Shown in pieces: positions 36,516 to 45,880 of a stretch of DNA of 64,000 nt. Within the stretch, counting starts at the first letter, position 1. Every line of letters begins with the position of its first letter. The notes under the pieces were generated by a model, which did not search any database, was not told the origin of the DNA, and saw nothing but the letters and a program-made list of their open reading frames with translations. The translations under genes and the position numbers were made by a program. The stretch is taken from positions 19,606 to 83,605 of the forward strand of contig CAXBBS010000010.1 in assembly GCA_963974485.1 (NCBI GenBank), written 5' to 3'. The stretch comes from JAALKW01 sp963974485. Lineage in GTDB: Bacteria; Pseudomonadota; Gammaproteobacteria; Legionellales; Legionellaceae.

Positions 36516-39221
36516 ATGAACATGGTTAATAAAATGCTTAATCAATTATCGAAAGAAGTATCAAAAGAATTATTAAACGATCTTGATCCAACAGAAACAA
36601 CTGAATGGATTGAATCTTTGGAAGCTGTGATTAAAGAGCACGGTCCCGAGCGTGCCGCTTTTTTAATACAGCAATTGCTGAGTACAGCTGATGCATCAGG
36701 CGTGTCACTTGCAACGGCGATTCATACGCCGTACCGCAACACGATTAACAGGCATGATGAAAAACCGATGCCATCCGATGAAGGCATCGGCAAACGAATT
36801 AATGCTTTAATTCGTTGGAATGCGGTTGCGATGGTGCTTCGCGCGGTGAAGCATTCACCTGAGCTGGGTGGGCATATCGCGTCGTATGCTTCAGCCTCTA
36901 CGTTGTATGAGACCGGCTTTAATTATTTTTTCAAAGGCCCTCATGCACCCGGTGGTGCTGATTTACTTTATGTGCAAGGGCATTCTGCACCCGGTATTTA
37001 TGCACGTGCTTTTCTGGAAGGCCGTTTATCTGAGAAACAACTCGATCATTTTCGTCAGGAAGTGGAAGTTGATGGTTTATCTTCGTATCCTCATCCATGG
37101 TTGATGCCTGATTTTTGGCAATTTCCGACGGTATCTATGGGGCTTGGCCCGCTTCAAGCTATTTATCAAGCACGGTTTTTAAAATACCTTGAAAACCGAG
37201 GTTTAATTGAACCAAGCACGCGTAAAGTCTGGGCGTTTTTGGGTGATGGCGAAATGGACGAGCCTGAATCACTTGGAGCGCTTTCGATTGCTGTGCGTGA
37301 GAAATTAGATAATTTAATTTTTGTTGTTAATTGTAATTTACAGCGCTTAGATGGTCCGGTTCGAGGCAACGGAAAAATTATTCAAGAACTCGAAGGGATT
37401 TTTCGTGGTGCGGGTTGGCATGTCAATAAAGTTGTTTGGGGTGGTCGTTGGGACGCATTGCTTGCCCGCGATAAAGACGGCTTATTACAACAGCGTATGG
37501 AAGAATGCGTGGACGGTGATTATCAGAATTATAAAGGTAATGACGGCGCCTATGTTCGCGAACATTTTTTTGGCAGCTCGCCTGAGTTAAAAAAAATGGT
37601 TGAGCATTTAACCGATGATGAAATTTGGCGTTTAAATCGTGGTGGACACGATCCTCAAAAAGTTTATGCAGCTTATGCAGATGCTGTTGCGCACACAGGA
37701 TCACCTACGGTTGTTTTAGCTAAGACCATTAAAGGTTACGGTATGGGAGCCGCAGGTGAAGCTCAGAACATCACGCATCAACAAAAGAAAATGTCTGATG
37801 ATGAATTAAAAATGTTTAGAGATCGCTTTAGCATTCCGATTACTGATGAAGAAATTCCGAGTATTCCGTTTTATCGACCGGCTGAAACAAGCCCTGAAAT
37901 GCAGTACTTAAAAAAGCAGCGTGAAGCTTTAGGTGGTAACTTACCCGTACGTAATGCAGAAGCGGATGTATTAAAAGTGCCAGCATTATCTGCTTTTTCG
38001 GGTGTCACTGCAGGGCTTGGTAAGCGAGAGCTTTCGACAACGATGGCGTTTGTTCGTATTCTTTCGGTTTTACTCCGGGATAAAGTTTTAGGTAAACGTG
38101 TTGTACCGATTGTTCCTGATGAGTCACGCACGTTTGGTATGGAAGGTTTGTTCCGTCAAATCGGGATTTATTCGCCGGTAGGGCAGCTGTACACACCGGA
38201 AGATCGCGACCAGATTATGTATTATCGCGAAGCACGTGATGGCCAAATTTTGGAAGAAGGCATCAACGAAGCCGGTGCATTTTGTTCGTGGATCGCAGCA
38301 GCAACGTCGTATAGCACCAATCAATTAACCATGATTCCATTTTATATATATTACTCGATGTTTGGTTTCCAGCGCGTGGGTGATTTGGCCTGGGCGGCGG
38401 GTGACATGCAAGCACGCGGATTTTTGCTGGGTGCGACGGCGGGGCGAACAACGCTTGCAGGTGAAGGGTTGCAACATCAAGACGGTCACAGTCATTTGAT
38501 GTCGTCGACGATTCCTAATTGTGTCTCGTATGATCCAACGTTTGCTTATGAGCTTGCTGTGATTATACAACGTGGTTTGTATCGCATGATTGAAAAACAA
38601 GAAAACGTGTTTTATTACATCACGGTCATGAATGAAAATTACACGCACCCTGATATGCCTCAAGGCGCTGAAGAAGGTATTTTACGGGGTATGTATTGTT
38701 TAGATGCTTGTAAAAAACCTAAAAAACAACATGTGCAATTACTTGGTTCAGGGACTATTTTACGAGAAGTGATTAAAGCTGCGGCTATGCTTGAAAACGA
38801 TTTCTCGGTATCTTCTGATATATGGAGTGTGACGAGTTTTACGGAGCTTCGTCGCGAAGGTTTAGAGCTTGAGCGTCAGGCACGTTTGAATCCTACTCAA
38901 AAGCCTTCCATGAGCTATGTAGAAGAACAGTTAGCGAATCAACAAGGTCCGGTGATTGCTGCAACAGATTATATGCGTTTGTATGCAGACCAAATTCGTC
39001 CGTGGGTTAAAGCACCTTATGTCACCCTGGGCACTGATGGTTATGGTCGTAGTGATACGCGTAAAAAACTGCGTCACTTTTTTGAAGTGGACGCCAAGTT
39101 TATTGCATTAGCTGCATTAAAAGCTTTAGTGGATCAAGGTGAGCTACCGTCGACAGTCGTATCAGACGCGATGAAGCGCTATCATATTGATCCTAAAAAA
39201 ATAGATCCTGCAACGCATTGA
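36516..39221 (+). CDS. aceE: Pyruvate dehydrogenase E1 component
   Basis: Thiamine-diphosphate enzyme that decarboxylates pyruvate and passes the acetyl group to E2. The homodimeric gammaproteobacterial form, about 901 residues (E. coli 887). The ThDP motif GDGEMDEPES begins near residue 246; YAFxx-type active-site regions SYPHPWLMP, GGHDPQKVY, LPVRNAEADVLKVPAL and GEGLQHQDGHSHL are conserved. The start is ATG 36516 or 36522; TGAGGAAAA just upstream fits the second better by spacing. It is the first gene of aceE-aceF-lpd and follows the Cys-rich lipoprotein gene with 5 bp between. Confidence 0.97.
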   Translation: MNMVNKMLNQLSKEVSKELLNDLDPTETTEWIESLEAVIKEHGPERAAFLIQQLLSTADASGVSLATAIHTPYRNTINRHDEKPMPSDEGIGKRINALIRWNAVAMVLRAVKHSPELGGHIASYASASTLYETGFNYFFKGPHAPGGADLLYVQGHSAPGIYARAFLEGRLSEKQLDHFRQEVEVDGLSSYPHPWLMPDFWQFPTVSMGLGPLQAIYQARFLKYLENRGLIEPSTRKVWAFLGDGEMDEPESLGALSIAVREKLDNLIFVVNCNLQRLDGPVRGNGKIIQELEGIFRGAGWHVNKVVWGGRWDALLARDKDGLLQQRMEECVDGDYQNYKGNDGAYVREHFFGSSPELKKMVEHLTDDEIWRLNRGGHDPQKVYAAYADAVAHTGSPTVVLAKTIKGYGMGAAGEAQNITHQQKKMSDDELKMFRDRFSIPITDEEIPSIPFYRPAETSPEMQYLKKQREALGGNLPVRNAEADVLKVPALSAFSGVTAGLGKRELSTTMAFVRILSVLLRDKVLGKRVVPIVPDESRTFGMEGLFRQIGIYSPVGQLYTPEDRDQIMYYREARDGQILEEGINEAGAFCSWIAAATSYSTNQLTMIPFYIYYSMFGFQRVGDLAWAAGDMQARGFLLGATAGRTTLAGEGLQHQDGHSHLMSSTIPNCVSYDPTFAYELAVIIQRGLYRMIEKQENVFYYITVMNENYTHPDMPQGAEEGILRGMYCLDACKKPKKQHVQLLGSGTILREVIKAAAMLENDFSVSSDIWSVTSFTELRREGLELERQARLNPTQKPSMSYVEEQLANQQGPVIAATDYMRLYADQIRPWVKAPYVTLGTDGYGRSDTRKKLRHFFEVDAKFIALAALKALVDQGELPSTVVSDAMKRYHIDPKKIDPATH

Positions 39222-39234
39222 TGAGAGGGTAAGG

Positions 39235-40563
39235 ATGACGAATAAACATGAAGTCAAGGTCCCAGATATTGGCGGCGTGAGTGATGTGGATGTGATTGAA
39301 GTGTTGGTCAATGTCGGTGATACGGTCGATATTGATACGCCTTTGGTAACGTTAGAGTCTGACAAGGCCAGCATGGAGATTCCGTCTCCTATGGCAGGCG
39401 TTGTCGAGTCTTTGAGTCTAAAATTAGGTGATAAAATATCCGAAGGCGACGCTATTTTAGTGTTGACTTTAAATCAAGCTGGCAGTGATACAGGCGCACA
39501 AGCGTCGCTGTCGCCAGAAATTGATTTGCCGGCAGATATGGTTATAGAGCACAACATGGTCTCTACGGATTTACCTTCTGAAGCACTTGCTGAGCATTCA
39601 GGGGCACCCGTTGTCAGCAATGCAAAACCTGTTGACGCAATACATGCTGAACCGGCTTCATCCGGTGGACTGATTTTAGCTGGGCCTGGCGTGCGTCGAT
39701 TGGCACGTGAGCTGGGTGTGAATTTAGATAGCGTGCGTGGGTCGGGCCGTAAAGACCGCATTACACGTGAAGATCTCGAGCAGTTTGTGAAACAAAAATT
39801 GCAGGAAAAATCACAAGGCGGTGGATTCAGCTTACCTGAAGCCCCACGTGTTGATTTCAGTAAATTTGGCTCGGTTGAATTAAAGCCACTGAATAAAATC
39901 AAACGCATCACCGGTGAACATTTGCACCGAGCCTGGGTCACCATACCTCATGTCACACAATTTGATGAAGCCGATATTACAGATTTAGAAGCATTCCGAA
40001 AGTCTGAGCTTAAACAAGCAGACAAAGAAGGTTATAAATTAACGGTGCTTGCGTTTGCATGCAAAGTGGTTGCACGCGCGCTGCAAGTCTTTCCGCAATT
40101 TAACAGCTCTTTGGATGCAGGCGGTGAGAACTTAGTTTATAAGCACTATTGCCATATTGGCATTGCTGTTGAGACACCGCAGGGTTTGGTTGTTCCTGTG
40201 ATTAAGAACGTTGATCAATGTTCGGTGAGTGATATTGCAAAAGAAATGGCACGTTTAAGTAAGAAAGCACGTGAAAAAGGCTTAATGCCAAGCGATATGC
40301 AAGGCGGCTGCTTCACCATTTCGAGCCTAGGGGGCATCGGGGGCACGGCGTTTACTCCGGTTGTGAATAGTCCTGAAGTTGCGATTTTAGGTTTGTCACG
40401 CTCCAGCATGAAACCTATCTATGATGGTTCGGGGTTTGTGCCAAGACTGATGTTGCCGCTATCACTTTCGTACGATCATCGTGTGATTGATGGTGCAGAA
40501 GCTGCGCGGTTCACGCGGTATATCAGTGAAGGCTTAAGCGATATGCGACGTATTTTATTATAA
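39235..40563 (+). CDS. aceF: Dihydrolipoamide acetyltransferase (pyruvate dehydrogenase E2)
   Basis: Transfers the acetyl group to CoA within the pyruvate dehydrogenase complex. The 442-residue protein has one lipoyl domain (lipoyl-Lys in TLESDKASMEIPSP), a linker, an E3/E1-binding domain (GVRRLARELGVNLDSVRGSG) and the catalytic domain ending with SYDHRVIDGAEAARF (His and Asp catalytic). E. coli has three lipoyl domains; here only one remains. It lies 13 bp after aceE and 36 bp before lpd. Confidence 0.97.
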   Translation: MTNKHEVKVPDIGGVSDVDVIEVLVNVGDTVDIDTPLVTLESDKASMEIPSPMAGVVESLSLKLGDKISEGDAILVLTLNQAGSDTGAQASLSPEIDLPADMVIEHNMVSTDLPSEALAEHSGAPVVSNAKPVDAIHAEPASSGGLILAGPGVRRLARELGVNLDSVRGSGRKDRITREDLEQFVKQKLQEKSQGGGFSLPEAPRVDFSKFGSVELKPLNKIKRITGEHLHRAWVTIPHVTQFDEADITDLEAFRKSELKQADKEGYKLTVLAFACKVVARALQVFPQFNSSLDAGGENLVYKHYCHIGIAVETPQGLVVPVIKNVDQCSVSDIAKEMARLSKKAREKGLMPSDMQGGCFTISSLGGIGGTAFTPVVNSPEVAILGLSRSSMKPIYDGSGFVPRLMLPLSLSYDHRVIDGAEAARFTRYISEGLSDMRRILL

Positions 40564-40599
40564 TAATTTAGATATTTTAAGAAAAATTAAGGCAAAATT

Positions 40600-42024
40600 A
40601 TGACAAAACAAATAAAAGCAGATGTAGTAGTAATTGGTAGTGGCCCTGGCGGTTATACGGCTGCATTTCGAGCTGCTGATTTAGGTAAGCAGGTTGTTTT
40701 GGTTGAGCGTTTTGATACGCTTGGCGGTGTGTGTTTAAACGTGGGCTGCATTCCATCTAAAGCCTTATTACACGTCGCTAAAGTCACCGAAGAAGCGCGT
40801 GAAATGGACGGACTCGGTGTCAGCTTTGGTAAGCCAAGTTTTGATAGCACAAAAATTGTTGCTTGGAAGAACAAAGTCGTCGGTAAACTTGTCGGCGGTT
40901 TAGCAGCACTTGCTAAACAACGCAAAGTGACCTGTGTGACTGGACACGCTCAGTTTATATCACCTAAGCAATTAGAAATTACAGGCCGAGATGGAAAAAC
41001 TCAGGTTGATTTTGAGCATGCCATTATTGCTGTGGGTAGTGAAGCCGTGAGCTTTCCGTTTATTCCTGAAGATCCACGAATTTTTAGCTCAACCGGTGCG
41101 CTTGAATTAGCTGATATTACCGGCAGCTTATTAGTTTTAGGTGGTGGAATTATTGGTTTAGAAATGGCGACAGTTTATGCAGCTCTCGGTGTAAATGTCA
41201 CCGTGGTTGAATTTGCTGACCAACTGATGCCTGGTGCTGATGCTGATTTGGTGAATATTCTCAAAAAACGTTTAACCAAACAAGGCGTAAAAATCTTATT
41301 AAAAACCAAAGTCACCGCGATGGATGCAAAAAAAGATGGTATTCATGTGACGATGGAAGGCGAGCACGCGACAACAACACCTGATGTATTCAAGCAGGTC
41401 TTAGTTGCTGTGGGCCGTAAGCCTAACGGTGCTAATATTTCAGCAGAAAAAGCAGGCGTGAATGTGGATGAGCGTGGGTTTATTGCCACCAACCAACATA
41501 TGCAAACCAATGTTGATCATATTTTTGCAATTGGTGATGTGGTCGGTCAGCCTATGCTGGCGCACAAAGCAATTCCTGAAGGTAAAGTCGCGGCTGAAGT
41601 GATTGCTGGCATGAAACATTCGTTTGATCCAACCTGCATTCCAAGTGTTGCATACACCGATCCGGAAATTGCATGGACTGGATTAACCGAGCGTGAAGCG
41701 AAAGCTGACGGCGTGGATTATGAAAAAGCAGTGTTCCCTTGGGCTGCTAGCGGCCGTGCACTGAGCATGGGTCGTGAAGAGGGCATGACAAAATTAATCT
41801 TCTGTTCTAAAACAAAACGCATTTTAGGTGCAGGTATTGTTGGTGTGAATGCCGGTGATCTCATTGCTGAAGCGACGCTGGCTATCGAAATGGGTTGTGA
41901 TGTTGAAGATATAGCACTCACCATACATCCGCATCCAACACTTTCAGAAACCATCGCGCAAGCTGCTGAAATGTTTGAAGGTACGGTAACCGATTTGTAT
42001 TTGCCTCCTAAAAAGAAAAAATAA
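40600..42024 (+). CDS. lpdA: Dihydrolipoyl dehydrogenase
   Basis: Reoxidises dihydrolipoamide with NAD+; E3 of the pyruvate and probably 2-oxoglutarate dehydrogenase complexes. 474 residues, standard length. FAD motif VVIGSGPGGYTAAFRAADLG, redox disulfide GGVCLNVGCIPSK, NAD motif LVLGGGIIGLEMATVY, and the C-terminal His-Glu pair HPHPTLSE are all present. Third gene of the aceE-aceF-lpd cluster. Confidence 0.98.
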   Translation: MTKQIKADVVVIGSGPGGYTAAFRAADLGKQVVLVERFDTLGGVCLNVGCIPSKALLHVAKVTEEAREMDGLGVSFGKPSFDSTKIVAWKNKVVGKLVGGLAALAKQRKVTCVTGHAQFISPKQLEITGRDGKTQVDFEHAIIAVGSEAVSFPFIPEDPRIFSSTGALELADITGSLLVLGGGIIGLEMATVYAALGVNVTVVEFADQLMPGADADLVNILKKRLTKQGVKILLKTKVTAMDAKKDGIHVTMEGEHATTTPDVFKQVLVAVGRKPNGANISAEKAGVNVDERGFIATNQHMQTNVDHIFAIGDVVGQPMLAHKAIPEGKVAAEVIAGMKHSFDPTCIPSVAYTDPEIAWTGLTEREAKADGVDYEKAVFPWAASGRALSMGREEGMTKLIFCSKTKRILGAGIVGVNAGDLIAEATLAIEMGCDVEDIALTIHPHPTLSETIAQAAEMFEGTVTDLYLPPKKKK

Positions 42025-42062
42025 ATTTATTTTTATATTTTTTTGTATTGTGATAATAATAG

Positions 42063-42674
42063 ATGATGAAAGTTTATTTTATCGCAATACTAGGTGTCTC
42101 TTTTTTTATCACGGGCTGCGTGACCGCGCCGCCACGTGATATTAATAATATTTGTCAAATCTTCAAGCAATACCCCGATTGGTATCGTGATACACGCGCG
42201 GTTGAAAAACGCTGGCATATACCGGCTTCCATTCAAATGGCCATCATACACCAAGAATCAAAGTTTGATGCTGAGGCAAAACCTGAGCGTCAAAAATTGC
42301 TGTGGGTGATTCCGTGGACTCGCCCATCGAGTGCTTACGGTTACACACAAGCATTGGATGGTACCTGGGATGGTTACAAACGTTCGCGTGGTAAGGTCTT
42401 GGCATCACGTACCGATTTTTCTGATGGTGTTGATTTTATTGGTTGGTATGCTAATCAAGCGCATCAACGTGCGGGTATTTCACTTCGCGATCCAGAAGCT
42501 TTATACCTGGCCTATCATGAAGGCATTGGGGGATATCAGCGTAAAACCTATCGTCGAAAGCTTTGGTTGATGCATGTAGCGCGTAAAGTTCGAGCGCGTG
42601 CACGTCTTTATCAAGCGCAATTAAAACACTGCCAAGATACATTAGCCCGCAAGAGCTGGTCTCGTTTTTTCTAG
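42063..42674 (+). CDS. Lytic transglycosylase-like lipoprotein (SLT fold)
   Basis: A 203-residue protein with a lipoprotein signal (ITGC, lipidated Cys19) and a lysozyme-like domain: WHIPASIQMAIIHQESKFDA carries the catalytic Glu, followed by SSAYGYTQALDGTWDGYK and LYLAYHEGIGGYQR, the typical SLT pattern. It would cleave peptidoglycan glycan strands near the outer membrane. The gene follows lpd by 38 bp; the same order, lpd then an SLT lipoprotein, is as I recall found in Legionella. Confidence 0.85.
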   Translation: MMKVYFIAILGVSFFITGCVTAPPRDINNICQIFKQYPDWYRDTRAVEKRWHIPASIQMAIIHQESKFDAEAKPERQKLLWVIPWTRPSSAYGYTQALDGTWDGYKRSRGKVLASRTDFSDGVDFIGWYANQAHQRAGISLRDPEALYLAYHEGIGGYQRKTYRRKLWLMHVARKVRARARLYQAQLKHCQDTLARKSWSRFF

Positions 42675-42756
42675 TGTGGAATTAAGTTTTATTTGGTTTA
42701 TTAACTTTTATATGGTACAGTATGCTTCTTTTTAAACCTCTATGTGAGGCCAGTAT

Positions 42757-43401
42757 ATGTATTCACCATCAATTTTTTCCAAGACAAATAATCGTTCTTC
42801 AGATTCCACAAAAGAACATACAAAATTTAAAATAATTGAAAAAATAAGTTCAATTAAAGACTTAGATCACGAACTTCAGCAAGAGAAGGAGCGACTGCTC
42901 AAGCGTGGGGCAAAGAAGCTTTCGGGGGAATATCTAGCATTGCTTGAACAGCGTAAACGGTTAGATTCTAGCCCGCGATTTGTCGGGGGATTCCCGCATT
43001 CACCAACAAAAAATGTAAGTGAAACAATGAGTGAGCATCATCGTCGTTCACCTACGGATATGATACGTGGTTTTTTAGAGCAGGCTCCGAAAAAAACGCA
43101 ACGGAATTGCGTGGGTACACTATTAAGAAAAGCACAACCTATGGAAATAAGTGCGGTAGCTTATCAATCAGTTGAACCAAGCATTAAACCAAACGTTGAG
43201 CCGACACAAGTAGCTTTTGGATTGTCTGTACTACGACCGTCGTATATACAAGAACATTTTGATTCTCTGGGTGTTGCCGATGCTTCATCTACGAATGAGA
43301 ACTTGAGCTCGAGCGTTGTATCATCTTTGACTGATTCACACGTTTCTTCTTATTCTGATGGCGAGCCTTCATTATTCAGCGTCTTTGGTAGTTTCAAATA
43401 A
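42757..43401 (+). CDS. Hypothetical protein A sharing a C-terminal tail with the next gene
   Basis: A 214-residue soluble protein I cannot assign. The N-terminal third is charged and coiled-coil-like (IKDLDHELQQEKERLLKRGA, LALLEQRKRL); the rest is Pro/Ser-rich and probably disordered. It ends in GEPSLFSVFGSFK. The neighbouring gene ends in GELSFTSVFGSFK, although the rest of the two proteins differs. No signal peptide or membrane segment. A shared C-terminus on unlike proteins suggests a targeting or secretion signal, or a common partner; that is inference. Confidence 0.6.
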   Translation: MYSPSIFSKTNNRSSDSTKEHTKFKIIEKISSIKDLDHELQQEKERLLKRGAKKLSGEYLALLEQRKRLDSSPRFVGGFPHSPTKNVSETMSEHHRRSPTDMIRGFLEQAPKKTQRNCVGTLLRKAQPMEISAVAYQSVEPSIKPNVEPTQVAFGLSVLRPSYIQEHFDSLGVADASSTNENLSSSVVSSLTDSHVSSYSDGEPSLFSVFGSFK

Positions 43402-43449
43402 GGCGCATCGGTTGAAGGTATGTATTTACGGTAGCATCGAGGTAGACAA

Positions 43450-43851
43450 ATGATTTCAAAACTATTTAAGAGTAACGCGCAGCCAAATCAAAAGGATGCA
43501 AGTCCTCGAGCGGTGAACTTGCACCCGTGCTCACCCACGACAAATAGCAATAATGATATTAATGAACATTCGTTGCATACTCCCAAAGCAACACGTCCTA
43601 TACCTATCGTGCGTGATGCAAGTCAAGAGAAAGACGATAACTCACTTATCGTTGGTCGTCCTTCATCGCCAGAAGTCGATCATATGCAAGCTTACCTTGA
43701 TGAAACAGGTTCCTCGGTAAGGCTGAGCTCCAGGCCTTGTTTATATTCTAACACGCAAACATCCAAGCCAAATTTACATGTTGATGATGATGTAGATGAT
43801 GATGTAAACGGTGAATTGTCATTCACAAGTGTTTTTGGTAGCTTCAAGTAA
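43450..43851 (+). CDS. Hypothetical protein B sharing a C-terminal tail with the previous gene
   Basis: A 133-residue, mostly low-complexity protein (Ser, Asn, Pro, Asp) with an acidic repeat HVDDDVDDDVNGE just before the C-terminal tail LSFTSVFGSFK. Nothing in the first 100 residues matches a family I know. It lies 48 bp after protein A on the same strand, so the two may be co-transcribed and derive in part from one another. No signal peptide or membrane helix. A hairpin follows its stop codon. Confidence 0.55.
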   Translation: MISKLFKSNAQPNQKDASPRAVNLHPCSPTTNSNNDINEHSLHTPKATRPIPIVRDASQEKDDNSLIVGRPSSPEVDHMQAYLDETGSSVRLSSRPCLYSNTQTSKPNLHVDDDVDDDVNGELSFTSVFGSFK

Positions 43852-43861
43852 AGCGCTATGT

Positions 43862-43886
43862 ATGCCGCTTGTTTAATAAGCGGCAT
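43862..43886. terminator. Hairpin downstream of hypothetical protein B
   Basis: Perfect 9-bp inverted repeat ATGCCGCTT/AAGCGGCAT with a 7-nt loop, just after the stop codon. No T-run follows, so a terminator role is uncertain. Confidence 0.4.
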
Positions 43887-44000
43887 CGTAAACTCCTTCG
43901 TAACACAAACCCATTTTTCTATAAATTCGTGACAATCGAGTTATGAAACGGTAGGATAGTCCCATTAAATATGGTGTATAGCCCGTGCTTAGGAGAAACA

Positions 44001-44660
44001 ATGGAATCGGTGCGATTAATATTATTAGGTGGGCCTGGGGCTGGTAAAGGAACGCAAGCCGCTCAATTAGCTGAACATTTCGGTATCCCTCAAATTTCAA
44101 CGGGTGACATGTTACGTGCGGCGGTTGCTGCAAAAACCCCGCTGGGTTTGAGTGCAAAAAAAATCATGGACGCGGGGCAATTGATTTCGGATGATATTAT
44201 TATTGGACTTGTTCAAGAGCGTTTAAAACAACCGGATTGTGAACGAGGTTTTTTATTGGATGGTTTTCCCCGAACGATTCCTCAGGCTGAAGCTTTGCAA
44301 AATGCGAATATTGCGCTTGATCATGTCATTGAAATTGCGGTCAACGATGAAGAAATCGTAAAGCGCATCAGTGGTCGACGTGTTCATCTGACGTCTGGGC
44401 GTGCGTACCACCTTGAATATAACCCACCGAAGAACGAAGGCGTGGATGATATCACCGGTGAAGCGTTGATTTTGCGTGACGATGATCGCGAAGGCATTAT
44501 TCGTAAACGTTTAGAGGTGTATCACACACAAACCGAACCGTTGATTAGTTTTTATAAACAATTAGGTGAGACTGATAAGCAAGCGCCTAAATTTCATCGT
44601 GTAGCTGGCCAAGGTGGAGTTACGGATGTGTTTCAGCGTATTCTATCAGTTATTATCTAA
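44001..44660 (+). CDS. adk: Adenylate kinase
   Basis: Interconverts ATP + AMP and 2 ADP. 219 residues, the long form with a full LID domain. P-loop LLGGPGAGKGTQAAQL, AMP-binding STGDMLRAAV, FLLDGFPRTIPQAE, and LID region GRRVHLTSGRAYH to DDITGEALILRDDD are conserved. ATG 44001 is preceded by AGGAGA at 43991-43996; an in-frame ATG at 43971 lacks such a site. The thioredoxin gene follows 15 bp later. Confidence 0.97.
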   Translation: MESVRLILLGGPGAGKGTQAAQLAEHFGIPQISTGDMLRAAVAAKTPLGLSAKKIMDAGQLISDDIIIGLVQERLKQPDCERGFLLDGFPRTIPQAEALQNANIALDHVIEIAVNDEEIVKRISGRRVHLTSGRAYHLEYNPPKNEGVDDITGEALILRDDDREGIIRKRLEVYHTQTEPLISFYKQLGETDKQAPKFHRVAGQGGVTDVFQRILSVII

Positions 44661-44675
44661 GCAGGAGGCTTTATC

Positions 44676-45056
44676 ATGGATACACGGACGAATCTTGTGG
44701 CCTTGAGCTCGGCTAACTTTCAAAAAACCATTGATTCAGAAGCGATTGTTTTTGTTGATTTTTGGGCGACATGGTGCGCGCCATGCACGCAATTTTCTAA
44801 AGTGTATGAACGCATTGCCGAGCAATTTAGTTCTATTTTATTTACGACGGTTGATATTGAGCATGCAGCTGAACTTGCTGAAATGTTTGATATTCGATCG
44901 ATTCCTCATATTATGGTGTTTAAACAAGGAATTGCAATTTATTCTGATTCGGGTGGTTTGCCTGAATCAAGCCTTAAAGAATTAGCTGAGCAAGCTTTGA
45001 CCGCAGATGTACGTGCCATCCGAAAGCAGTTAGATGAGGAAGAAGCGGAGCGTTAA
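44676..45056 (+). CDS. Thioredoxin-family protein
   Basis: A 126-residue single thioredoxin domain: FVDFWATWCAPCTQF holds the redox pair, with CAPC in place of the CGPC of classical thioredoxin 1, and the cis-Pro loop reads IRSIPHIMVF. The C-terminus has an extra charged helix (VRAIRKQLDEEEAER). Probably a cytosolic disulfide reductase. An AGGAGG lies before the start. It sits between adk and a methyltransferase gene on the same strand with very short gaps, suggesting one transcript. Confidence 0.9.
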   Translation: MDTRTNLVALSSANFQKTIDSEAIVFVDFWATWCAPCTQFSKVYERIAEQFSSILFTTVDIEHAAELAEMFDIRSIPHIMVFKQGIAIYSDSGGLPESSLKELAEQALTADVRAIRKQLDEEEAER

Positions 45057-45062
45057 AGTCTC

Positions 45063-45776
45063 GTGAACCTGGATGAACAGCGGCACAAGTACCGAGCGTT
45101 GAACGATTGGTTTGGCACACCTCAAGGACATCATCTCGGTGAAGCGTTTAACTTGCAGTTGGCAAGTCATGATGCTTTTTTGCGTGGTAACATACTGCTT
45201 CAATTAGGCATGTGTGGTGATAATCTTTGGTTCGATTCGTTATTGTATAATCAAAAATATACCGTCACTCCGTGTTTGAATGCAACAAAAGCAAGTTTTG
45301 TGGGTTCACCGCAAGCATTACCGTTTCATCGTAATAGTATAGACACCATTATTGCGCCGATGACGCACGAAATATTTGGGCGTGATAATCAGCCCTTGGA
45401 TGAAATCGATCGTGTGTTAAAACCGATGGGATACGTTATTTTTTTAGGTATGAATCCGTTGAGTTTATGGGGGGCTGCACGGCGTTTTCATCGGCTTCCT
45501 TGCTTTGGACAAGCATCCGTAACGTTGACATCCTCGTTGCTATTAAAGCGTGCTTTATTAGCACGGGGTTATCAGCAAGTAGCATTCGAAGCCTTTTATT
45601 ATGTTCCTCCGTTTCAAGATGAGTATTGGATAAGAAAAAGTTTATTCCTAAACGACATGGGTAAACTCGCATCGTTTTTCCCAGCGGGGTTTTACTATCT
45701 CGTGATGCAGAAATATCAAGGATCTTTATCACCGTTACGCGAATTTTCAGAAAATATTTTTTTGTTAACGAGTTGA
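45063..45776 (+). CDS. Class I SAM-dependent methyltransferase-like protein
   Basis: A 237-residue protein starting at GTG 45063, 6 bp after the thioredoxin stop. The arrangement ILLQLGMCGDNLW, ALPFHRNSIDTIIAPMTHEI, EIDRVLKPMGYVIFLGMNPLSLWG is that of methyltransferase-11-type proteins, though the glycine-rich SAM loop is degenerate (LGMCGDN). It resembles the methyltransferase commonly found near rnhA/gloB in gammaproteobacteria. Substrate unknown; rnhA is not in the window. Confidence 0.75.
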   Translation: MNLDEQRHKYRALNDWFGTPQGHHLGEAFNLQLASHDAFLRGNILLQLGMCGDNLWFDSLLYNQKYTVTPCLNATKASFVGSPQALPFHRNSIDTIIAPMTHEIFGRDNQPLDEIDRVLKPMGYVIFLGMNPLSLWGAARRFHRLPCFGQASVTLTSSLLLKRALLARGYQQVAFEAFYYVPPFQDEYWIRKSLFLNDMGKLASFFPAGFYYLVMQKYQGSLSPLREFSENIFLLTS

Positions 45777-45880
45777 TGATATGCGCATGATTTTATTTTT
45801 TTTAGAAATAAAGCAAAGATGCTTGGAATAAGGGCGTAGCATTTTGTATACTAGGGATTGTTTTCTCGCCGAGCTTTTTA

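Noticed and set aside
42691..42720. Promoter before hypothetical protein A (TTGGTT, 17 nt, TACAGT)
   Set aside because: Too weak at both elements to report in an AT-rich gap.
43873..44157. 94-codon minus-strand frame over the adk start
   Set aside because: It is antisense to the well-conserved adk N-terminus and has no recognisable features.
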